From assembly GCA_036269075.1 (NCBI GenBank), contig DATASX010000059.1, forward strand, positions 1-64,000: DNA of 64,000 nucleotides, given 5' to 3'. The stretch's first letter is position 1. Every line of letters begins with the position of its first letter. Below, one piece after another: positions 1 through 9,756 of this stretch. This DNA is from Sporichthyaceae bacterium. Lineage in GTDB: Bacteria; Actinomycetota; Actinomycetes; Sporichthyales; Sporichthyaceae. The notes under the pieces were generated by a model. That model saw nothing but the letters and a program-made list of their open reading frames with translations, did no database searches and was not told the origin of the DNA. The position numbers and the translations under genes were made by a program.

Positions 1-96
1 CGTTGGTTCACCGCCGAGGAGGCCAAGGAATACGGCTTCGTCGACCACGTCGTCACAAATGCCCGCCAGGTCCAGGGTTCCGGAGGGACCGCATGA
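1..96 (+). CDS. clpP: ATP-dependent Clp protease proteolytic subunit, C-terminal fragment
   Basis: Only the last 31 codons and the stop lie in the window; the gene starts before base 1. The tail [17 protein letters not shown] is the conserved end of ClpP subunits, the helix and strand packing against the catalytic Asp region. The stop overlaps the next clpP start in an ATGA (93-96), so the two subunits are translationally coupled. Two tandem clpP genes before clpX are usual in actinobacteria, where ClpP1 and ClpP2 form a mixed tetradecamer. The family call is secure; the catalytic Ser and His cannot be seen. Confidence 0.88.
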   Translation, partial: RWFTAEEAKEYGFVDHVVTNARQVQGSGGTA

Positions 97-770
97 ACGA
101 TCGGTGCGATCACGAGCCGGCGATGAGCGCCGCGCAGGCGCCCTACCTGCCGCAGTCCCGGTACGTCCTGCCGCGCTTCGTCGAACGCACCAGTCAGGGC
201 TATCGCGAGTACGACCCGTACGCGAAGTTGTTCGAGGAGCGGATCATCTTCCTCGGCGTGCAGGTCGACGACGCCTCGGCCAACGACGTCATGGCGCAGT
301 TGCTGACTCTGGAGTCGATGGACCCGGACCGCGACATCCAGATCTACATCAACTCCCCGGGCGGCTCGTTCACCGCGCTGACAGCGATCTACGACACCAT
401 CCAGTTCGTCAAGCCGGACGTGCAGACGATCTGCATGGGGCAGGCGGCCTCGGCGGCGGCGGTGCTGCTGGCCGCCGGCACACCGGGCAAGCGCCTGGCG
501 CTGCCGAACGCCCGGATCCTGATCCACCAGCCCGCGATCGAGGGCAGCGGCGGTCAGGCCTCCGACGTCGAGATCATCGCCAACGAGGTGCTGCGAATGC
601 GCGCCAAGTTGGAGGAGATGCTGGCCAAGCACACCAACCAGGACATCGAGATCATCCGCCGCGACATCGAGCGCGACAAGATCCTCACCGCCGAACAGGC
701 AAAGGCGTACGGGATCGTCGACGACGTGATCTCGTCCCGCAAGTCCTCGCTGCTGTCGCTGCAGGCCTGA
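93..770 (+). CDS. clpP2: ATP-dependent Clp protease proteolytic subunit (second copy)
   Basis: Serine peptidase of family S14, 225 residues, forming heptameric rings with the paralogue encoded just upstream and degrading proteins unfolded by ClpX or ClpC in the cytoplasm. The triad is visible: Ser120 in GQAASAA, His145 in ILIHQP and Asp191 in RRDIERD. I chose the ATG at 93 because it overlaps the upstream stop; an ATG at 123 is an alternative, and the first 20-30 residues are probably a propeptide removed on maturation. A 7-bp hairpin follows at 789-809, then clpX 245 nt downstream, so clpX probably has its own promoter as well. Confidence 0.95.
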   Translation: MNDRCDHEPAMSAAQAPYLPQSRYVLPRFVERTSQGYREYDPYAKLFEERIIFLGVQVDDASANDVMAQLLTLESMDPDRDIQIYINSPGGSFTALTAIYDTIQFVKPDVQTICMGQAASAAAVLLAAGTPGKRLALPNARILIHQPAIEGSGGQASDVEIIANEVLRMRAKLEEMLAKHTNQDIEIIRRDIERDKILTAEQAKAYGIVDDVISSRKSSLLSLQA

Positions 771-788
771 CCGTCCTCGGGCGCGCGC

Positions 789-809
789 GCCGACCCTCGG
801 AAGGTCGGC
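789..809 (+). terminator. Hairpin after clpP2
   Basis: GCCGACC pairs with GGTCGGC around a 7-nt loop, 19 bp after the clpP2 stop. There is no U-tract, which is common for actinobacterial terminators. The rest of the 245-bp gap before clpX has short GGTGTCCGGGC direct repeats (about 821-845) but no clear operator that I could recognise. Confidence 0.45.
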
Positions 810-1015
810 GGGGCGGGGGCGGTGTCCGGGCGGTGTCCGGGCGGCGACGGGTAGCCGTCCCGAGCGTGTCCACGGGCGGTGTCCGCTTACGGCTGAATAG
901 TCCGACTCGCCCGCTGAAGATGGTGTGGCGTCCGTTCGAGGAAGGTAACGTCGAGGCCAGAACGCTGGTCCCGAGGGTCCGGGCCGGCGTGCGATGAGCA
1001 GAGGGGATACGCCGC

Positions 1016-2302
1016 GTGGCACGCATCGGAGACGGTGGAGACCTGCTCAAGTGCTCTTTCTGTGGAAAGAGCCAGAAGCAGGTCAAGAAGCTGATCGCCG
1101 GGCCAGGCGTGTACATCTGCGACGAGTGCATCGACCTGTGCAACGAGATCATCGAGGAAGAGCTCTCCGAGAACTCGGAGATGCGCTGGGACGAGCTCCC
1201 CAAGCCGATGGAGATCTGCGAGTTCCTCGACTCCTACGTGGTCGGGCAGGAAATCGCCAAGAAGGCGCTCGCGGTCGCGGTCTACAACCACTACAAGCGG
1301 GTCCAGGCAGGCGAGGCCGCCAAGGGCACCGGGCCGGACGTGGTTGAACTGGCTAAATCCAACATCCTGCTCATCGGCCCCACCGGTTGCGGTAAGACTC
1401 ACCTGGCACAGACGTTGGCGCGCATGCTGAACGTGCCGTTCGCCATCGCCGATGCCACCGCGCTGACCGAGGCTGGCTACGTCGGCGAGGACGTCGAGAA
1501 CATCCTGCTCAAGCTGATCCAGGCCGCGGACTACGACGTCAAGAAGGCCGAGACCGGCATCATCTACATCGACGAGGTCGACAAGATCGCCCGCAAGAGC
1601 GAGAACCCGTCGATCACGCGCGACGTCTCCGGTGAGGGCGTCCAGCAGGCGCTGCTGAAGATCCTGGAGGGCACGACCGCGAGCGTGCCGCCGCAGGGCG
1701 GGCGCAAGCACCCGCACCAGGAGTTCATCCAGATCGACACCACCAACGTGCTGTTCATCGTCGGTGGCGCCTTCGCCGGCCTCGAGAAGATCATCGAGGG
1801 CCGCGTCGGCAAGAAGGGCATCGGCTTCTCGGCGACCCTGCACTCGAAGGTCGACCTGGACAAGACCGACGCGTTCGGCGACGTGATGCCCGAGGACCTG
1901 CTGAAGTTCGGCATGATCCCGGAGTTCGTCGGCCGGTTGCCCGTCATCACCAGCGTCCGCAACCTGGACCGCGACGCGCTGGTGCAGATCCTCAGCGAGC
2001 CGCGCAACGCGCTGGTGAAGCAGTACCAGAAGCTCTTCGAGCTCGACAACGTCGAGCTGGAGTTCACTCCGGACTCGCTCGAGGCCATCGCCGACCAGGC
2101 CATCCTGCGCGCCACCGGCGCCCGTGGCCTGCGCGCGATCATGGAGGAGGTCCTGCTCTCGGTGATGTACGAGGTCCCGAGCCGCAAGGACGTCGCCCGG
2201 GTCGTCATCACCCGCGAGGTCGTGCTGGAGAACGTCAACCCGACCCTCGTCCCGCGCGAGGTCGAGTCCCGCAAGCGCGCCCCGCGCGAGAAGTCGGCCT
2301 GA
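1016..2302 (+). CDS. clpX: ATP-dependent Clp protease ATP-binding subunit ClpX
   Basis: AAA+ unfoldase of 428 residues that recognises substrates and threads them into the ClpP chamber. The N-terminal C4 zinc domain is intact (CSFC at 13-16 and CDEC at 35-38). Walker A GPTGCGKT is at 121-128, pore loop GYVGED at 154-159 and Walker B IIYIDEVD at 182-189. Length is normal for the family. The GTG start at 1016 directly precedes the conserved [15 protein letters not shown] beginning. It follows the clpP pair as in most actinobacteria. Confidence 0.97.
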   Translation: MARIGDGGDLLKCSFCGKSQKQVKKLIAGPGVYICDECIDLCNEIIEEELSENSEMRWDELPKPMEICEFLDSYVVGQEIAKKALAVAVYNHYKRVQAGEAAKGTGPDVVELAKSNILLIGPTGCGKTHLAQTLARMLNVPFAIADATALTEAGYVGEDVENILLKLIQAADYDVKKAETGIIYIDEVDKIARKSENPSITRDVSGEGVQQALLKILEGTTASVPPQGGRKHPHQEFIQIDTTNVLFIVGGAFAGLEKIIEGRVGKKGIGFSATLHSKVDLDKTDAFGDVMPEDLLKFGMIPEFVGRLPVITSVRNLDRDALVQILSEPRNALVKQYQKLFELDNVELEFTPDSLEAIADQAILRATGARGLRAIMEEVLLSVMYEVPSRKDVARVVITREVVLENVNPTLVPREVESRKRAPREKSA

Positions 2303-2323
2303 CCGAAGCCTGGGGGCGCACCC

Positions 2324-2371
2324 AGCCGCCCAACTACCTAGCCGCCCAACTACCTAGCCGCCCAAGTACCC
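2324..2371. repeat. Three tandem copies of a 16-bp unit
   Basis: The unit AGCCGCCCAACTACCT occurs at 2324-2339 and 2340-2355, and as a slightly diverged third copy at 2356-2371. It lies just after clpX and immediately before the palindromic element at 2375-2438. No coding or promoter role is evident. Confidence 0.85.
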
Positions 2372-2374
2372 CCG

Positions 2375-2438
2375 GGCAGAGTTGCAACTGGTGATGCGAC
2401 CGGCGCCGGATTGTCGTCACACCAGTTGCAACTGCGCC
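2375..2438. repeat. Inverted repeat with two copies of palindrome AGTTGCAACT
   Basis: AGTTGCAACTGGTG (2380-2393) is matched exactly and inverted by CACCAGTTGCAACT (2420-2433). Similarity continues imperfectly outward and inward, giving arms of about 26 nt. The 10-bp core AGTTGCAACT is itself a palindrome, so each arm could bind a dimeric regulator, or the whole could form a cruciform or RNA hairpin. It sits between clpX and the methyltransferase gene at 2512, upstream of the latter. Confidence 0.75.
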
Positions 2439-2511
2439 CATGGGTGGTCCCGTGGGTGGTCCCGCGCACCCGTCGAACGGTCGACGATCACCCGCCCGTA
2501 GCCTCCGGGCC

Positions 2512-3564
2512 ATGGACAAGGCGAAGTACCACCAGGCCGTCGGCGCGATGATCGGCCACATGACCGGCTCGATGGTCTGCTTCGGCATCTGGCTGGGCGA
2601 CGAGGTCGGGCTATGGCGGGCGATGCACGGCTCCGAGCCGATGACCGCGGCGGACATCGCCAAGGCTGCCGGCACGAACGAGCGCCTGACGCTGGAGTGG
2701 CTGCGTGGGCAGGTCGCGGCGCAGCTGCTGGACTACGACGAGGCCGCCGAGACCTTCCTGCTGTCCGAGGAAGTGGCCGCGCTGGTCGCCGACGACACCT
2801 CGCCGGTGTTCATCTCGCGGGGCATGTACACCACGTCCGCGCTGTACCACGACATGGACCGCATCGCCCAGACGATGCGCGGCGACGGGAAGTTCGCCTG
2901 GGGCGACCACCACCCGCACCTGTTCAAGGGCACCGAGTGGTTCTTCCGCACCGGATACCGCGCTCACCTGACCAGCAGCTGGATCCCGGCGATGGACGGG
3001 GTCGTGGAGCAGCTGACGGCCGGTGCCGCCGTGGCCGACGTCGGCTGCGGGCACGGCGCCTCGGCGATCGTGCTCGCCGGCGAGTTCCCGGCCAGCCGAA
3101 TCGTCGGCTTCGACTATCACGCCGCCTCCGTACGAGTGGCCCGCGAGCGGGCCGCGGAGGCCGGGGTCGGCGACCGCGTCGAGTTCGAGGTCGCCGGCGC
3201 GCACGACTACCCCGGTAGTTTCGACCTGATCTGCTTCTTCGACTGCCTGCACGACATGGGCGACCCGGTGGGCGCCGCGCGGCACGCCCGGGAGCGGTTG
3301 AACCCGGACGGCTCGGTCCTGCTCGTGGAGCCGTTCGCCCTGGACGGGCCGAGCAATCTGACCGACAACCCGATGGCGCCGATGCTCTACATCGCCTCGG
3401 CCGCGATCTGCACGCCGACCTCGTTGGCCCAGGACGTCGGACTGGGTCTGGGCGCCCAGGCCGGACCGGGCCGGCTCCGGGAGGTCTTCGCCGAGGCCGG
3501 CTTCAGCCGCTTCGACGTCGTCAGCACCTCGGCCCTGAACATGATCGTGCAGGCCCGCGTCTGA
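2512..3564 (+). CDS. Class I SAM-dependent methyltransferase with N-terminal winged-helix domain (Rv2258c-like)
   Basis: A 350-residue protein in two parts. The N-terminal roughly 150 residues look like the winged-helix dimerisation domain of small-molecule methyltransferases (TAADIAKAAGTNERLTLEWL). The C-terminal Rossmann fold carries SAM motif I, VADVGCGHG, near residue 177, and an acidic FFDCLHD post-motif. The architecture resembles mycobacterial Rv2258c-type methyltransferases; the substrate cannot be deduced. The ATG at 2512 starts the conserved region; longer in-frame starts upstream would run through the repeat. It stands alone between clpX and valS and may be controlled from the palindromic repeat upstream. 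Confidence 0.8.
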   Translation: MDKAKYHQAVGAMIGHMTGSMVCFGIWLGDEVGLWRAMHGSEPMTAADIAKAAGTNERLTLEWLRGQVAAQLLDYDEAAETFLLSEEVAALVADDTSPVFISRGMYTTSALYHDMDRIAQTMRGDGKFAWGDHHPHLFKGTEWFFRTGYRAHLTSSWIPAMDGVVEQLTAGAAVADVGCGHGASAIVLAGEFPASRIVGFDYHAASVRVARERAAEAGVGDRVEFEVAGAHDYPGSFDLICFFDCLHDMGDPVGAARHARERLNPDGSVLLVEPFALDGPSNLTDNPMAPMLYIASAAICTPTSLAQDVGLGLGAQAGPGRLREVFAEAGFSRFDVVSTSALNMIVQARV

Positions 3565-3572
3565 TCCCCAAC

Positions 3573-3578
3573 TAAACT
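3573..3578 (+). promoter_or_regulatory. -10 box of a leaderless valS promoter
   Basis: TAAACT ends 7 nt before the valS GTG at 3586, in a 21-bp gap with no ribosome binding site. This spacing puts the transcription start at the start codon. There is no room for a T-box leader. Confidence 0.5.
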
Positions 3579-3585
3579 CACGCCC

Positions 3586-6207
3586 GTGAGTGACGCGTCC
3601 GCCACCGAACTGTCCACCCGCTACGTCCCCGCCGAGGTGGAGGCGCCGCTGTACGAGAAGTGGGTGAAGGCGGGCTACTTCGAGGCGGACCCGGCCTCCG
3701 ACAAACCCCCGTACGCGATCGTGATCCCGCCGCCGAACGTGACCGGGTCGCTGCACCTCGGCCACGCGTTCGAGCACACGCTGATCGACGCGCTGGTCCG
3801 ACGCCGCCGGATGCAGGGCTACGAGGCACTGTGGTTGCCGGGCACGGACCACGCCGGGATCGCGACCCAGAACGTCGTGGAGCGGGAACTGGCCAAGCAG
3901 GGGCTGTCCCGGCACGACCTCGGCCGCGAGGCGTTCGTGGCCAAGGTCTGGGAGTGGAAGGCGCAGTCCGGCGGGAAGATCCTCGACCAGATGCGCCGAC
4001 TGGGCGACGGCGTCGCGTGGGACCGGGAACGGTTCACCATGGACGAGGGCCTGTCGCGCGCCGTGCTCACGATGTTCAAGCGCCTCTACGACGACGGTCT
4101 GATCTACCGCGCCAACCGCATCACGAACTGGTGCCCGCGCTGCCACACCGCGCTGTCCGACATAGAGGTCGAGCACTCCGAGGACGCCGGCGAACTGGTC
4201 TCGATCCGCTACGGCGACGGGGCCGGCTCGATCGTGGTCGCCACCACCCGGCCCGAGACGATGCTCGGCGACACCGCGGTCGCCGTGCACCCGGAGGACG
4301 AGCGCTACCGACACCTGATCGGCACCACGGTCGAGCTTCCGCTGACGGGTCGTCAGATCCCGATCGTCGCGGACGAGCACGTCGACCCCGAGTTCGGCAC
4401 CGGCGCCGTGAAGGTCACCCCGGCGCACGACCCGAACGACTTCGAGATCGGCAAGCGGCACAACCTGGCCGAGATCACGATCATGGACGACAGCGCCATC
4501 GTCACCGTGCCCGGACCGTTCCAGGGCCTGGACCGCTTCGAGGCCCGGCCGGCCGTGGTCGCCGCGCTGCGCGAGGACGGGCGCATCGTCGCGGAGAAGC
4601 GGCCGTATCTGCACTCGGTCGGGCACTGCTCCCGGTGCAAGACCGTTGTGGAGCCGCGGCTCTCGCTGCAGTGGTACGTCAACGTCGCGCCGCTGGCCAA
4701 GGCCGCCGGCGACGCGGTCCGCGACGGCCGCGTGGTGATCCACCCGAAGGAGTTGGAGCCACGCTGGTTCGCCTGGGTCGACAACATGCACGACTGGTGC
4801 ATCTCCCGGCAGTTGTGGTGGGGCCACCGGATCCCGGTCTGGTACTCCGCCGCCGGAGAAGTGCGTTGCGTCGGGCCGGACGACGAGGCGCCGGGGGAGG
4901 GCTGGACCCAGGACCCCGACGTGCTCGACACGTGGTTCTCCTCGGGCCTGTGGCCGTTCTCGACCCTGGGTTGGCCGGAGCGCACGCCGGACCTGGCGCG
5001 CTTCTACCCGACCTCGGTCCTGGTCACCGGCTACGACATCCTGTTCTTCTGGGTCGCCCGGATGATGATGTTCGGCTTGTACGCGATGCAGTCTGACGGT
5101 CCGTCAGGAGATATTCCCTTCGGCACTGTCGCCCTGCACGGCATGGTCCGCGACCAGTTCGGCAAGAAGATGAGCAAGTCGTTCGGCAATGCCGTCGACC
5201 CGTTGGACTGGATGGACGCCTACGGCTCCGACGCCCTGCGGTTCACCCTGGCCCGTGGTGCCAACCCCGGCGCGGACGTGCCGATCGGTGAGGAGTGGGT
5301 CCAGGGCAGCCGGAACTTCTGCAACAAGCTCTGGAACGCCACCCGGTTCGCGATGCTCAACGGCGCGGCCGTCCGCGAACTGCCGGGGCCCGAGGCGCTC
5401 TCGCCGGTCGACCGGTGGATGCTGTCCCGGCTGCACGCCACGGTGGCCGAGGTCGACGCGCTCTATGAGGACTACGAGTTCGCCAAGGCCACCGAAGCGC
5501 TCTACCACCTGGTCTGGGACGAGTTCTGCGACTGGTACGTCGAGCTGGCCAAGGGCCCGCTGGCGGCCGGCGGCGCGGCGGCGCAGGCCACGACCGCGGT
5601 GCTCGGCCACGTCCTCGACGTCCTGCTGCGCCTGCTGCACCCCGTCATTCCGTTCGTCACCGAGGCCCTGTGGACCACGTTGACCGGCGGCGAGTCGGTG
5701 GTCGTCGCGCCCTGGCCGACCGCGCAACCCCAGTACCTGGACCCGGCGGCCGAGGCCCAGATCGCAGCGGTGCAGGACCTGGTGACCGAGGTCCGCCGCT
5801 TCCGGGCCGACCAAGGCGTGCCCCCGGGCAAGAAGGTCGCCGCGCGGATCACCGCCGACGGCTCGGTGCCCGGTCTGGCCGAGCACGTCGAGGCGGTCCG
5901 GTCGCTGTCCAAGCTGACCGTCGACGACGGCACCTTCGCAGCGACCGCGACCCTGCGGATCCCCGGCGCGGTCGTCGAACTCGACCTGGCCGGCGCGATC
6001 GACGTCGCGGCCGAACGGGCCCGCCTGAGCAAGGACCTCACGACGGCTGCGTCCGAGGTCGCCGCCGCCCGCGGGAAGCTCGAGAACAACGATTTCCTGC
6101 AGAAGGCACCGGAGCCCGTCGTCGCGAAGATCCGCGGCCGACTGTCCAGCGCAGAGGCCGACATCGCCCGCATCACCGCGCAACTCGACGCCCTGGGTCC
6201 CGCGTGA
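3586..6207 (+). CDS. valS: Valyl-tRNA synthetase
   Basis: Class Ia aminoacyl-tRNA synthetase of 873 residues that charges tRNA-Val and edits mischarged threonine. The HIGH-type motif is HLGH at 57-60 after PPPNVTGSL; the KMSKS loop is exact at 528-532. The editing insertion ([12 protein letters not shown]) and the C-terminal coiled-coil arm typical of ValRS (about 790-873, ending in the [11 protein letters not shown] region) are present. The GTG start has no Shine-Dalgarno, in keeping with a leaderless message. The stop overlaps folC by GTGA, so the folate genes are translationally coupled to it. Confidence 0.97.
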   Translation: MSDASATELSTRYVPAEVEAPLYEKWVKAGYFEADPASDKPPYAIVIPPPNVTGSLHLGHAFEHTLIDALVRRRRMQGYEALWLPGTDHAGIATQNVVERELAKQGLSRHDLGREAFVAKVWEWKAQSGGKILDQMRRLGDGVAWDRERFTMDEGLSRAVLTMFKRLYDDGLIYRANRITNWCPRCHTALSDIEVEHSEDAGELVSIRYGDGAGSIVVATTRPETMLGDTAVAVHPEDERYRHLIGTTVELPLTGRQIPIVADEHVDPEFGTGAVKVTPAHDPNDFEIGKRHNLAEITIMDDSAIVTVPGPFQGLDRFEARPAVVAALREDGRIVAEKRPYLHSVGHCSRCKTVVEPRLSLQWYVNVAPLAKAAGDAVRDGRVVIHPKELEPRWFAWVDNMHDWCISRQLWWGHRIPVWYSAAGEVRCVGPDDEAPGEGWTQDPDVLDTWFSSGLWPFSTLGWPERTPDLARFYPTSVLVTGYDILFFWVARMMMFGLYAMQSDGPSGDIPFGTVALHGMVRDQFGKKMSKSFGNAVDPLDWMDAYGSDALRFTLARGANPGADVPIGEEWVQGSRNFCNKLWNATRFAMLNGAAVRELPGPEALSPVDRWMLSRLHATVAEVDALYEDYEFAKATEALYHLVWDEFCDWYVELAKGPLAAGGAAAQATTAVLGHVLDVLLRLLHPVIPFVTEALWTTLTGGESVVVAPWPTAQPQYLDPAAEAQIAAVQDLVTEVRRFRADQGVPPGKKVAARITADGSVPGLAEHVEAVRSLSKLTVDDGTFAATATLRIPGAVVELDLAGAIDVAAERARLSKDLTTAASEVAAARGKLENNDFLQKAPEPVVAKIRGRLSSAEADIARITAQLDALGPA

Positions 6208-7577
6208 GCGACGAAGGGCGCCACCTGACCTCGGTGCCGGAGCCCGACGTCGCGGAGCAGTTGGCAGCCGTCGAGAAGGCGCTGCTGGCGCGGTGGCCGG
6301 AGTCGCGGCTGGAGCCATCGCTGGACCGGATCGCCGCGCTGTGCGACGTTCTCGGTTCGCCGCAGCGCGCGTACCCGGTCATCCACGTCGGCGGGACGAA
6401 CGGCAAGACCAGTACCGCGCGGATGATCGAGTCGCTGCTGCGCGCGTTCGGGCTGCGCACCGGGATGTTCACCAGCCCGCACCTGCAGAGGATGCGCGAG
6501 CGGATCGCCTTCGACGGCCGACCGATCGACGCCGAGCGCATGGTCGCCGCCTACGTCGACCTCGAGCCGTACCTCGGCCTGATCGACAGCTCGCAACCGC
6601 ACCGACTGTCGTTCTTCGAGACGATGACGGGGCTGGCCTTCGCCGCGTTCGCCGACGCCCCGGTCGACGTGGCCGTGGTCGAGGTCGGCATGGGCGGCAG
6701 CTGGGACGCGACCAACGTCGTCGACGGGCAGGTCGCGGTGATCACCCCGGTCGCCGTCGACCACGCCGCATACCTCGGCTCCACGCCGGCGCAGATCGCC
6801 GTGGAGAAGGCCGGGATCCTCAAGGACGGCGCGGCCGCGGTGCTCGCCGTCCAGTCGGAGGAGGTCGGCGAGGTGCTGCTGCGCCGCGCCGGCGAGGTCA
6901 ACGCCGTCCTTGCCCGGGAGGGTCGGGAGTTCGGCGTGCGGGGCCGACTCGGCGCGCTCGGCGGCCAGGTGCTGGCCATCCAGGGCATCGGCGGGCTCTA
7001 CGAGGACCTGTTCCTCCCGTTGTTCGGCGCGCACCAGGCCCACAACGCGGCCTGTGCGCTGGCCGCGGTCGAGGCGTTCCTGGGCGGCGGGCGCGAGCAA
7101 CTCGACGTCGAGGTCTTGCGCGCCGGCTTCGCCGCGGTGAGCTCGCCCGGCCGGCTGGAGGTCGTCCGCAATTCTCCGACGATCGTGCTGGACGCCGCGC
7201 ACAACCCGATGGGCGCGGCCGCGACGGCAGCGGCCATCGGCGAGGACTTCTCGTTCCGCCGACTGGTCGGCGTGGTCGGGGTGATGGCCGACAAGGACGC
7301 CGCCGGGATCCTGGCCGCCCTGGAGCCGGTGCTCGACGAGATCACGGTCACTGCGACCGCCGATCCGCGCGCGATGCCGGTCGACGAGCTTGCTGCCGTG
7401 GCCGTGGAGATCTTCGGTGCGGATCGGGTCACTGTGGCGACCCGGCTCGACGAGGCCCTGGACACCGCGGTCGGGCTGGCCGAGTCCGGCGACGACCCGG
7501 CCGGGGCCGGCGTGCTCGTGGTGGGCTCGATCGTGCTCGCCGGTGACGCCCGGACCCTGCTGCGCGGACCCAAGTGA
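6204..7577 (+). CDS. folC: Bifunctional folylpolyglutamate synthase / dihydrofolate synthase
   Basis: Mur-ligase-like enzyme of 457 residues that adds glutamate to dihydropteroate and to tetrahydrofolates, using ATP. The P-loop GGTNGKTS is at 63-70, followed by the [11 protein letters not shown] folate-binding segment and the C-terminal ligase domain (LDAAHNP). The GTG at 6204 overlaps the valS stop, and the next gene overlaps its own stop in turn. The run valS-folC-DUF4233-ndk is a standard actinobacterial operon. Confidence 0.95.
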   Translation: MSDEGRHLTSVPEPDVAEQLAAVEKALLARWPESRLEPSLDRIAALCDVLGSPQRAYPVIHVGGTNGKTSTARMIESLLRAFGLRTGMFTSPHLQRMRERIAFDGRPIDAERMVAAYVDLEPYLGLIDSSQPHRLSFFETMTGLAFAAFADAPVDVAVVEVGMGGSWDATNVVDGQVAVITPVAVDHAAYLGSTPAQIAVEKAGILKDGAAAVLAVQSEEVGEVLLRRAGEVNAVLAREGREFGVRGRLGALGGQVLAIQGIGGLYEDLFLPLFGAHQAHNAACALAAVEAFLGGGREQLDVEVLRAGFAAVSSPGRLEVVRNSPTIVLDAAHNPMGAAATAAAIGEDFSFRRLVGVVGVMADKDAAGILAALEPVLDEITVTATADPRAMPVDELAAVAVEIFGADRVTVATRLDEALDTAVGLAESGDDPAGAGVLVVGSIVLAGDARTLLRGPK

Positions 7578-7978
7578 CGGGGGAGTATGAGCCGAAGGGG
7601 CTCACCGCGGCGTCCCGGGCGAAGATGCAGCGCCGGCTGTGCAGCGTCGTGCTGTTCTTCGAGGGCTTCGTGGTGTTCTTCGGCTCGCTGGTGGCCGCGC
7701 GGTCCTCCACCATGGTTTCCGAGGGACAGGCGCTGGCACTTGGGGGAGTGCTCGCCCTGGTGTGCGTGCTCGCGACCGGCTCGCTGCGGTCGCCCTACGG
7801 GATCCCGGTCGGCTGGGCCGTCCAGGTCCTGGTGCTGGCCACGGGCGTGGTCGTGCACGCGATGATCGTCATGGGGCTGCTGTTCGGGGCGCTGTGGGTC
7901 GCCGCGCTGCGAATCGGGGCGATGGTCGCCCAGGCGCCTTACGGGACGACGTCGGCCGAGAACCACCCCGGCCGATAG
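7574..7978 (+). CDS. DUF4233 family membrane protein
   Basis: A 134-residue protein with about four hydrophobic segments (roughly residues 23-43, 50-68, 76-97 and 98-116). Small DUF4233 proteins of this type are encoded between folC and ndk in many actinobacteria. No enzymatic motif is visible and the function is unknown. The GTG start overlaps the folC stop, so it is translated as part of the folC operon. Its stop codon also forms part of a TAGGCT -10 box (7976-7981) that probably serves ndk. Confidence 0.78.
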   Translation: MTGEYEPKGLTAASRAKMQRRLCSVVLFFEGFVVFFGSLVAARSSTMVSEGQALALGGVLALVCVLATGSLRSPYGIPVGWAVQVLVLATGVVVHAMIVMGLLFGALWVAALRIGAMVAQAPYGTTSAENHPGR

Positions 7979-8041
7979 GCTCACGCCGACCTTCGCGCGC
8001 CCGCCAGGTGGCCGGCGCGCCGCCGTACTCAAGGAGATTTC

Positions 8042-8449
8042 GTGTCCCAGAACACCCTGGTCCTGGTCAAGCCCGACGGCGTGCGCCGCGGCCTGGTCGG
8101 CCAGATCCTCGCCCGCTTCGAGGCCAAGGGCTTCAAGATCGAGGCCATGGCCCTGCGCACCATCGACAAGCAGCTCGCCGACCAGCATTACGCCGAGCAC
8201 GTGGAGAAGGGCTGGTACCCGGAGCTCCGCGAGTTCATCACCTCCGGCCCGCTGATCTCGCTGGTCCTGTCCGGCGACCAGGCGATCGACGTCGTCCGGC
8301 AGATCGTCGGCGCCACCGACGGTCGCAAGGCAGCCCCAGGAACCGTGCGCGGTGACTACTCGCTGTCCAACCAGGAGAACCTGATCCACGCGTCGGACTC
8401 CGAGGAGTCCGCGGCACGCGAGCTCGCACTCTGGTTCCCCGACTTCTGA
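8042..8449 (+). CDS. ndk: Nucleoside diphosphate kinase
   Basis: A 135-residue cytosolic kinase that balances nucleoside triphosphates by ping-pong phosphotransfer. The phosphorylated histidine lies in the signature NLIHASDS near residue 115, and the N-terminal TLVLVKPDGVRRG is the family hallmark. The GTG start at 8042 has a good AAGGAG about 6 nt upstream. A likely promoter -10 (TAGGCT, 7976-7981) overlaps the preceding stop codon. A long hairpin follows the gene (8474-8511). Confidence 0.97.
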   Translation: MSQNTLVLVKPDGVRRGLVGQILARFEAKGFKIEAMALRTIDKQLADQHYAEHVEKGWYPELREFITSGPLISLVLSGDQAIDVVRQIVGATDGRKAAPGTVRGDYSLSNQENLIHASDSEESAARELALWFPDF

Positions 8450-8473
8450 CAGGTCACATAAGCCACATCTGCC

Positions 8474-8515
8474 GCGGGAGTGGAACGCCGTCACGGGCGT
8501 GCCGCTCTCGCGTTT
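8474..8515 (+). terminator. Intrinsic terminator of the folC-ndk transcript
   Basis: A stem of about 15 bp with two G-U pairs and one mismatch (8474-8489 with 8496-8511), closing on a short loop and followed by GTTT. It ends the ndk transcript before the mreB promoter. Confidence 0.65.
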
Positions 8516-8527
8516 CCGTCCCTGGGG

Positions 8528-8533
8528 TTACTA
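8528..8533 (+). promoter_or_regulatory. -10 box upstream of mreB
   Basis: TACTAT, immediately after the ndk terminator and about 70 nt before the mreB start. A small palindrome GACCAATTTGGTC lies downstream at 8546-8558 in the 5' leader. Confidence 0.45.
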
Positions 8534-8599
8534 TCTTCGCAGTAGACCAATTTGGTCACACTGCGAACTTCAGTCACATCCATCACGGAGGTCGCCACC

Positions 8600-9703
8600 A
8601 TGGCGATGACGCCCACCCGGCCGCGCCCCACCGGTTCCACCAGCGGTTCGGTCCCCAACCAGCTCTCGTCGCTGGTGGGCCGTGACATCGGGGTTGACCT
8701 GGGGACCGCGAACACCCTGGTCTACGTGCGCGGCCGGGGGATCGTGCTCAACGAGCCGTCCGTGGTGGCGGTCAACACCGTCACCGGCGAGGTTCTGGCG
8801 GTCGGCTCGGAGGCCAAGGCCATGATCGGCCGCACCCCGGCGCACGTCGTCGCGGTCCGGCCGCTGAAGGATGGCGTGATCGCCGACTTCGAGCTTGCCG
8901 AGCGCATGCTGCGCTACTTCATCCAGAAGGTGCATAAGCGCCGCTACTTCGCCAAGCCCCGCGTGGTCGTGTGCGTCCCGTCGGGGATCACCGGCGTCGA
9001 GCGCCGTGCCGTGATCGAGGCGGCCGACCAGGCCGGTGCCCGTGCAGTGCACATCGTCGAGGAGCCGATGGCGGCGGCGATCGGGGCCGGGATGCCGGTT
9101 GGCGAGGCCACCGGCAGCATGGTCGTCGACATCGGCGGCGGTACCACCGAGGTCGCGGTGATCTCCCTCGGCGGGATCGTCTGCGCCCAGTCGATCCGCG
9201 TCGCGGGTGACGACATGGACGAGGCGATCATCTCCTACCTGAAGAAGGAGTACTCGCTGCTCGTCGGCGAGCGCACCGCCGAGGAGATCAAGATGACGAT
9301 CGCCGCGGCGCTGCCGGCCGGCGACGAGTACCGGGCCGACGTCCGCGGCCGCGACATGATCTCCGGACTGCCGAAGAACGTGGTCATCACCCCGGACGAC
9401 GTGCGTCGCGCCATCGAAGACCCGATCAAGCAGATCATCGAGGCGGTTCGGGCCACCCTCGACGCCTGCCCGCCGGAACTGGCCGCCGACGTCATGGACC
9501 GCGGCATCGTGCTCACCGGTGGTGGCGCACTCCTGCGCCGCCTGGACGACCGAATCTGTGCCGAGACCGGAATGCCGGTCATCGTCGCTCCGCGTCCGCT
9601 GGACTGCGTGGCGCTGGGCGCCGGGCGGTGCGTCGACGAATTCGAGGCCCTGCAGTCGGTGTTCGCCGCCCACAACCAGAGCTCGTACCAGAAGCGGTAC
9701 TGA
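8600..9703 (+). CDS. mreB: Rod shape-determining protein MreB
   Basis: Bacterial actin homologue of 367 residues that polymerises under the membrane and guides lateral wall synthesis or, in streptomycetes, spore wall assembly. The actin-fold nucleotide motifs are present: [19 protein letters not shown] near the start, [15 protein letters not shown] in the middle and [15 protein letters not shown] near the end. The ATG at 8600 follows GGAGG by 8 nt; an upstream in-frame ATG at 8552 lacks a ribosome site. About 27 residues precede the actin core. It heads the mreB-mreC-mreD-mrdA-rodA elongation operon. Confidence 0.96.
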   Translation: MAMTPTRPRPTGSTSGSVPNQLSSLVGRDIGVDLGTANTLVYVRGRGIVLNEPSVVAVNTVTGEVLAVGSEAKAMIGRTPAHVVAVRPLKDGVIADFELAERMLRYFIQKVHKRRYFAKPRVVVCVPSGITGVERRAVIEAADQAGARAVHIVEEPMAAAIGAGMPVGEATGSMVVDIGGGTTEVAVISLGGIVCAQSIRVAGDDMDEAIISYLKKEYSLLVGERTAEEIKMTIAAALPAGDEYRADVRGRDMISGLPKNVVITPDDVRRAIEDPIKQIIEAVRATLDACPPELAADVMDRGIVLTGGGALLRRLDDRICAETGMPVIVAPRPLDCVALGAGRCVDEFEALQSVFAAHNQSSYQKRY

Positions 9704-9756
9704 AGCCAGATCTGCCCGGCCCGCAAGGGAACTGAGTCTGCGTCAGGAATTCGGCG

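Noticed and set aside
3565-3585. T-box riboswitch upstream of valS
   Set aside because: Only 21 bp separate valS from the preceding gene.
2611-4827. Minus-strand frame of 738 codons opposite the methyltransferase and valS
   Set aside because: Spans two unrelated plus-strand genes, low-complexity composition, no motif.
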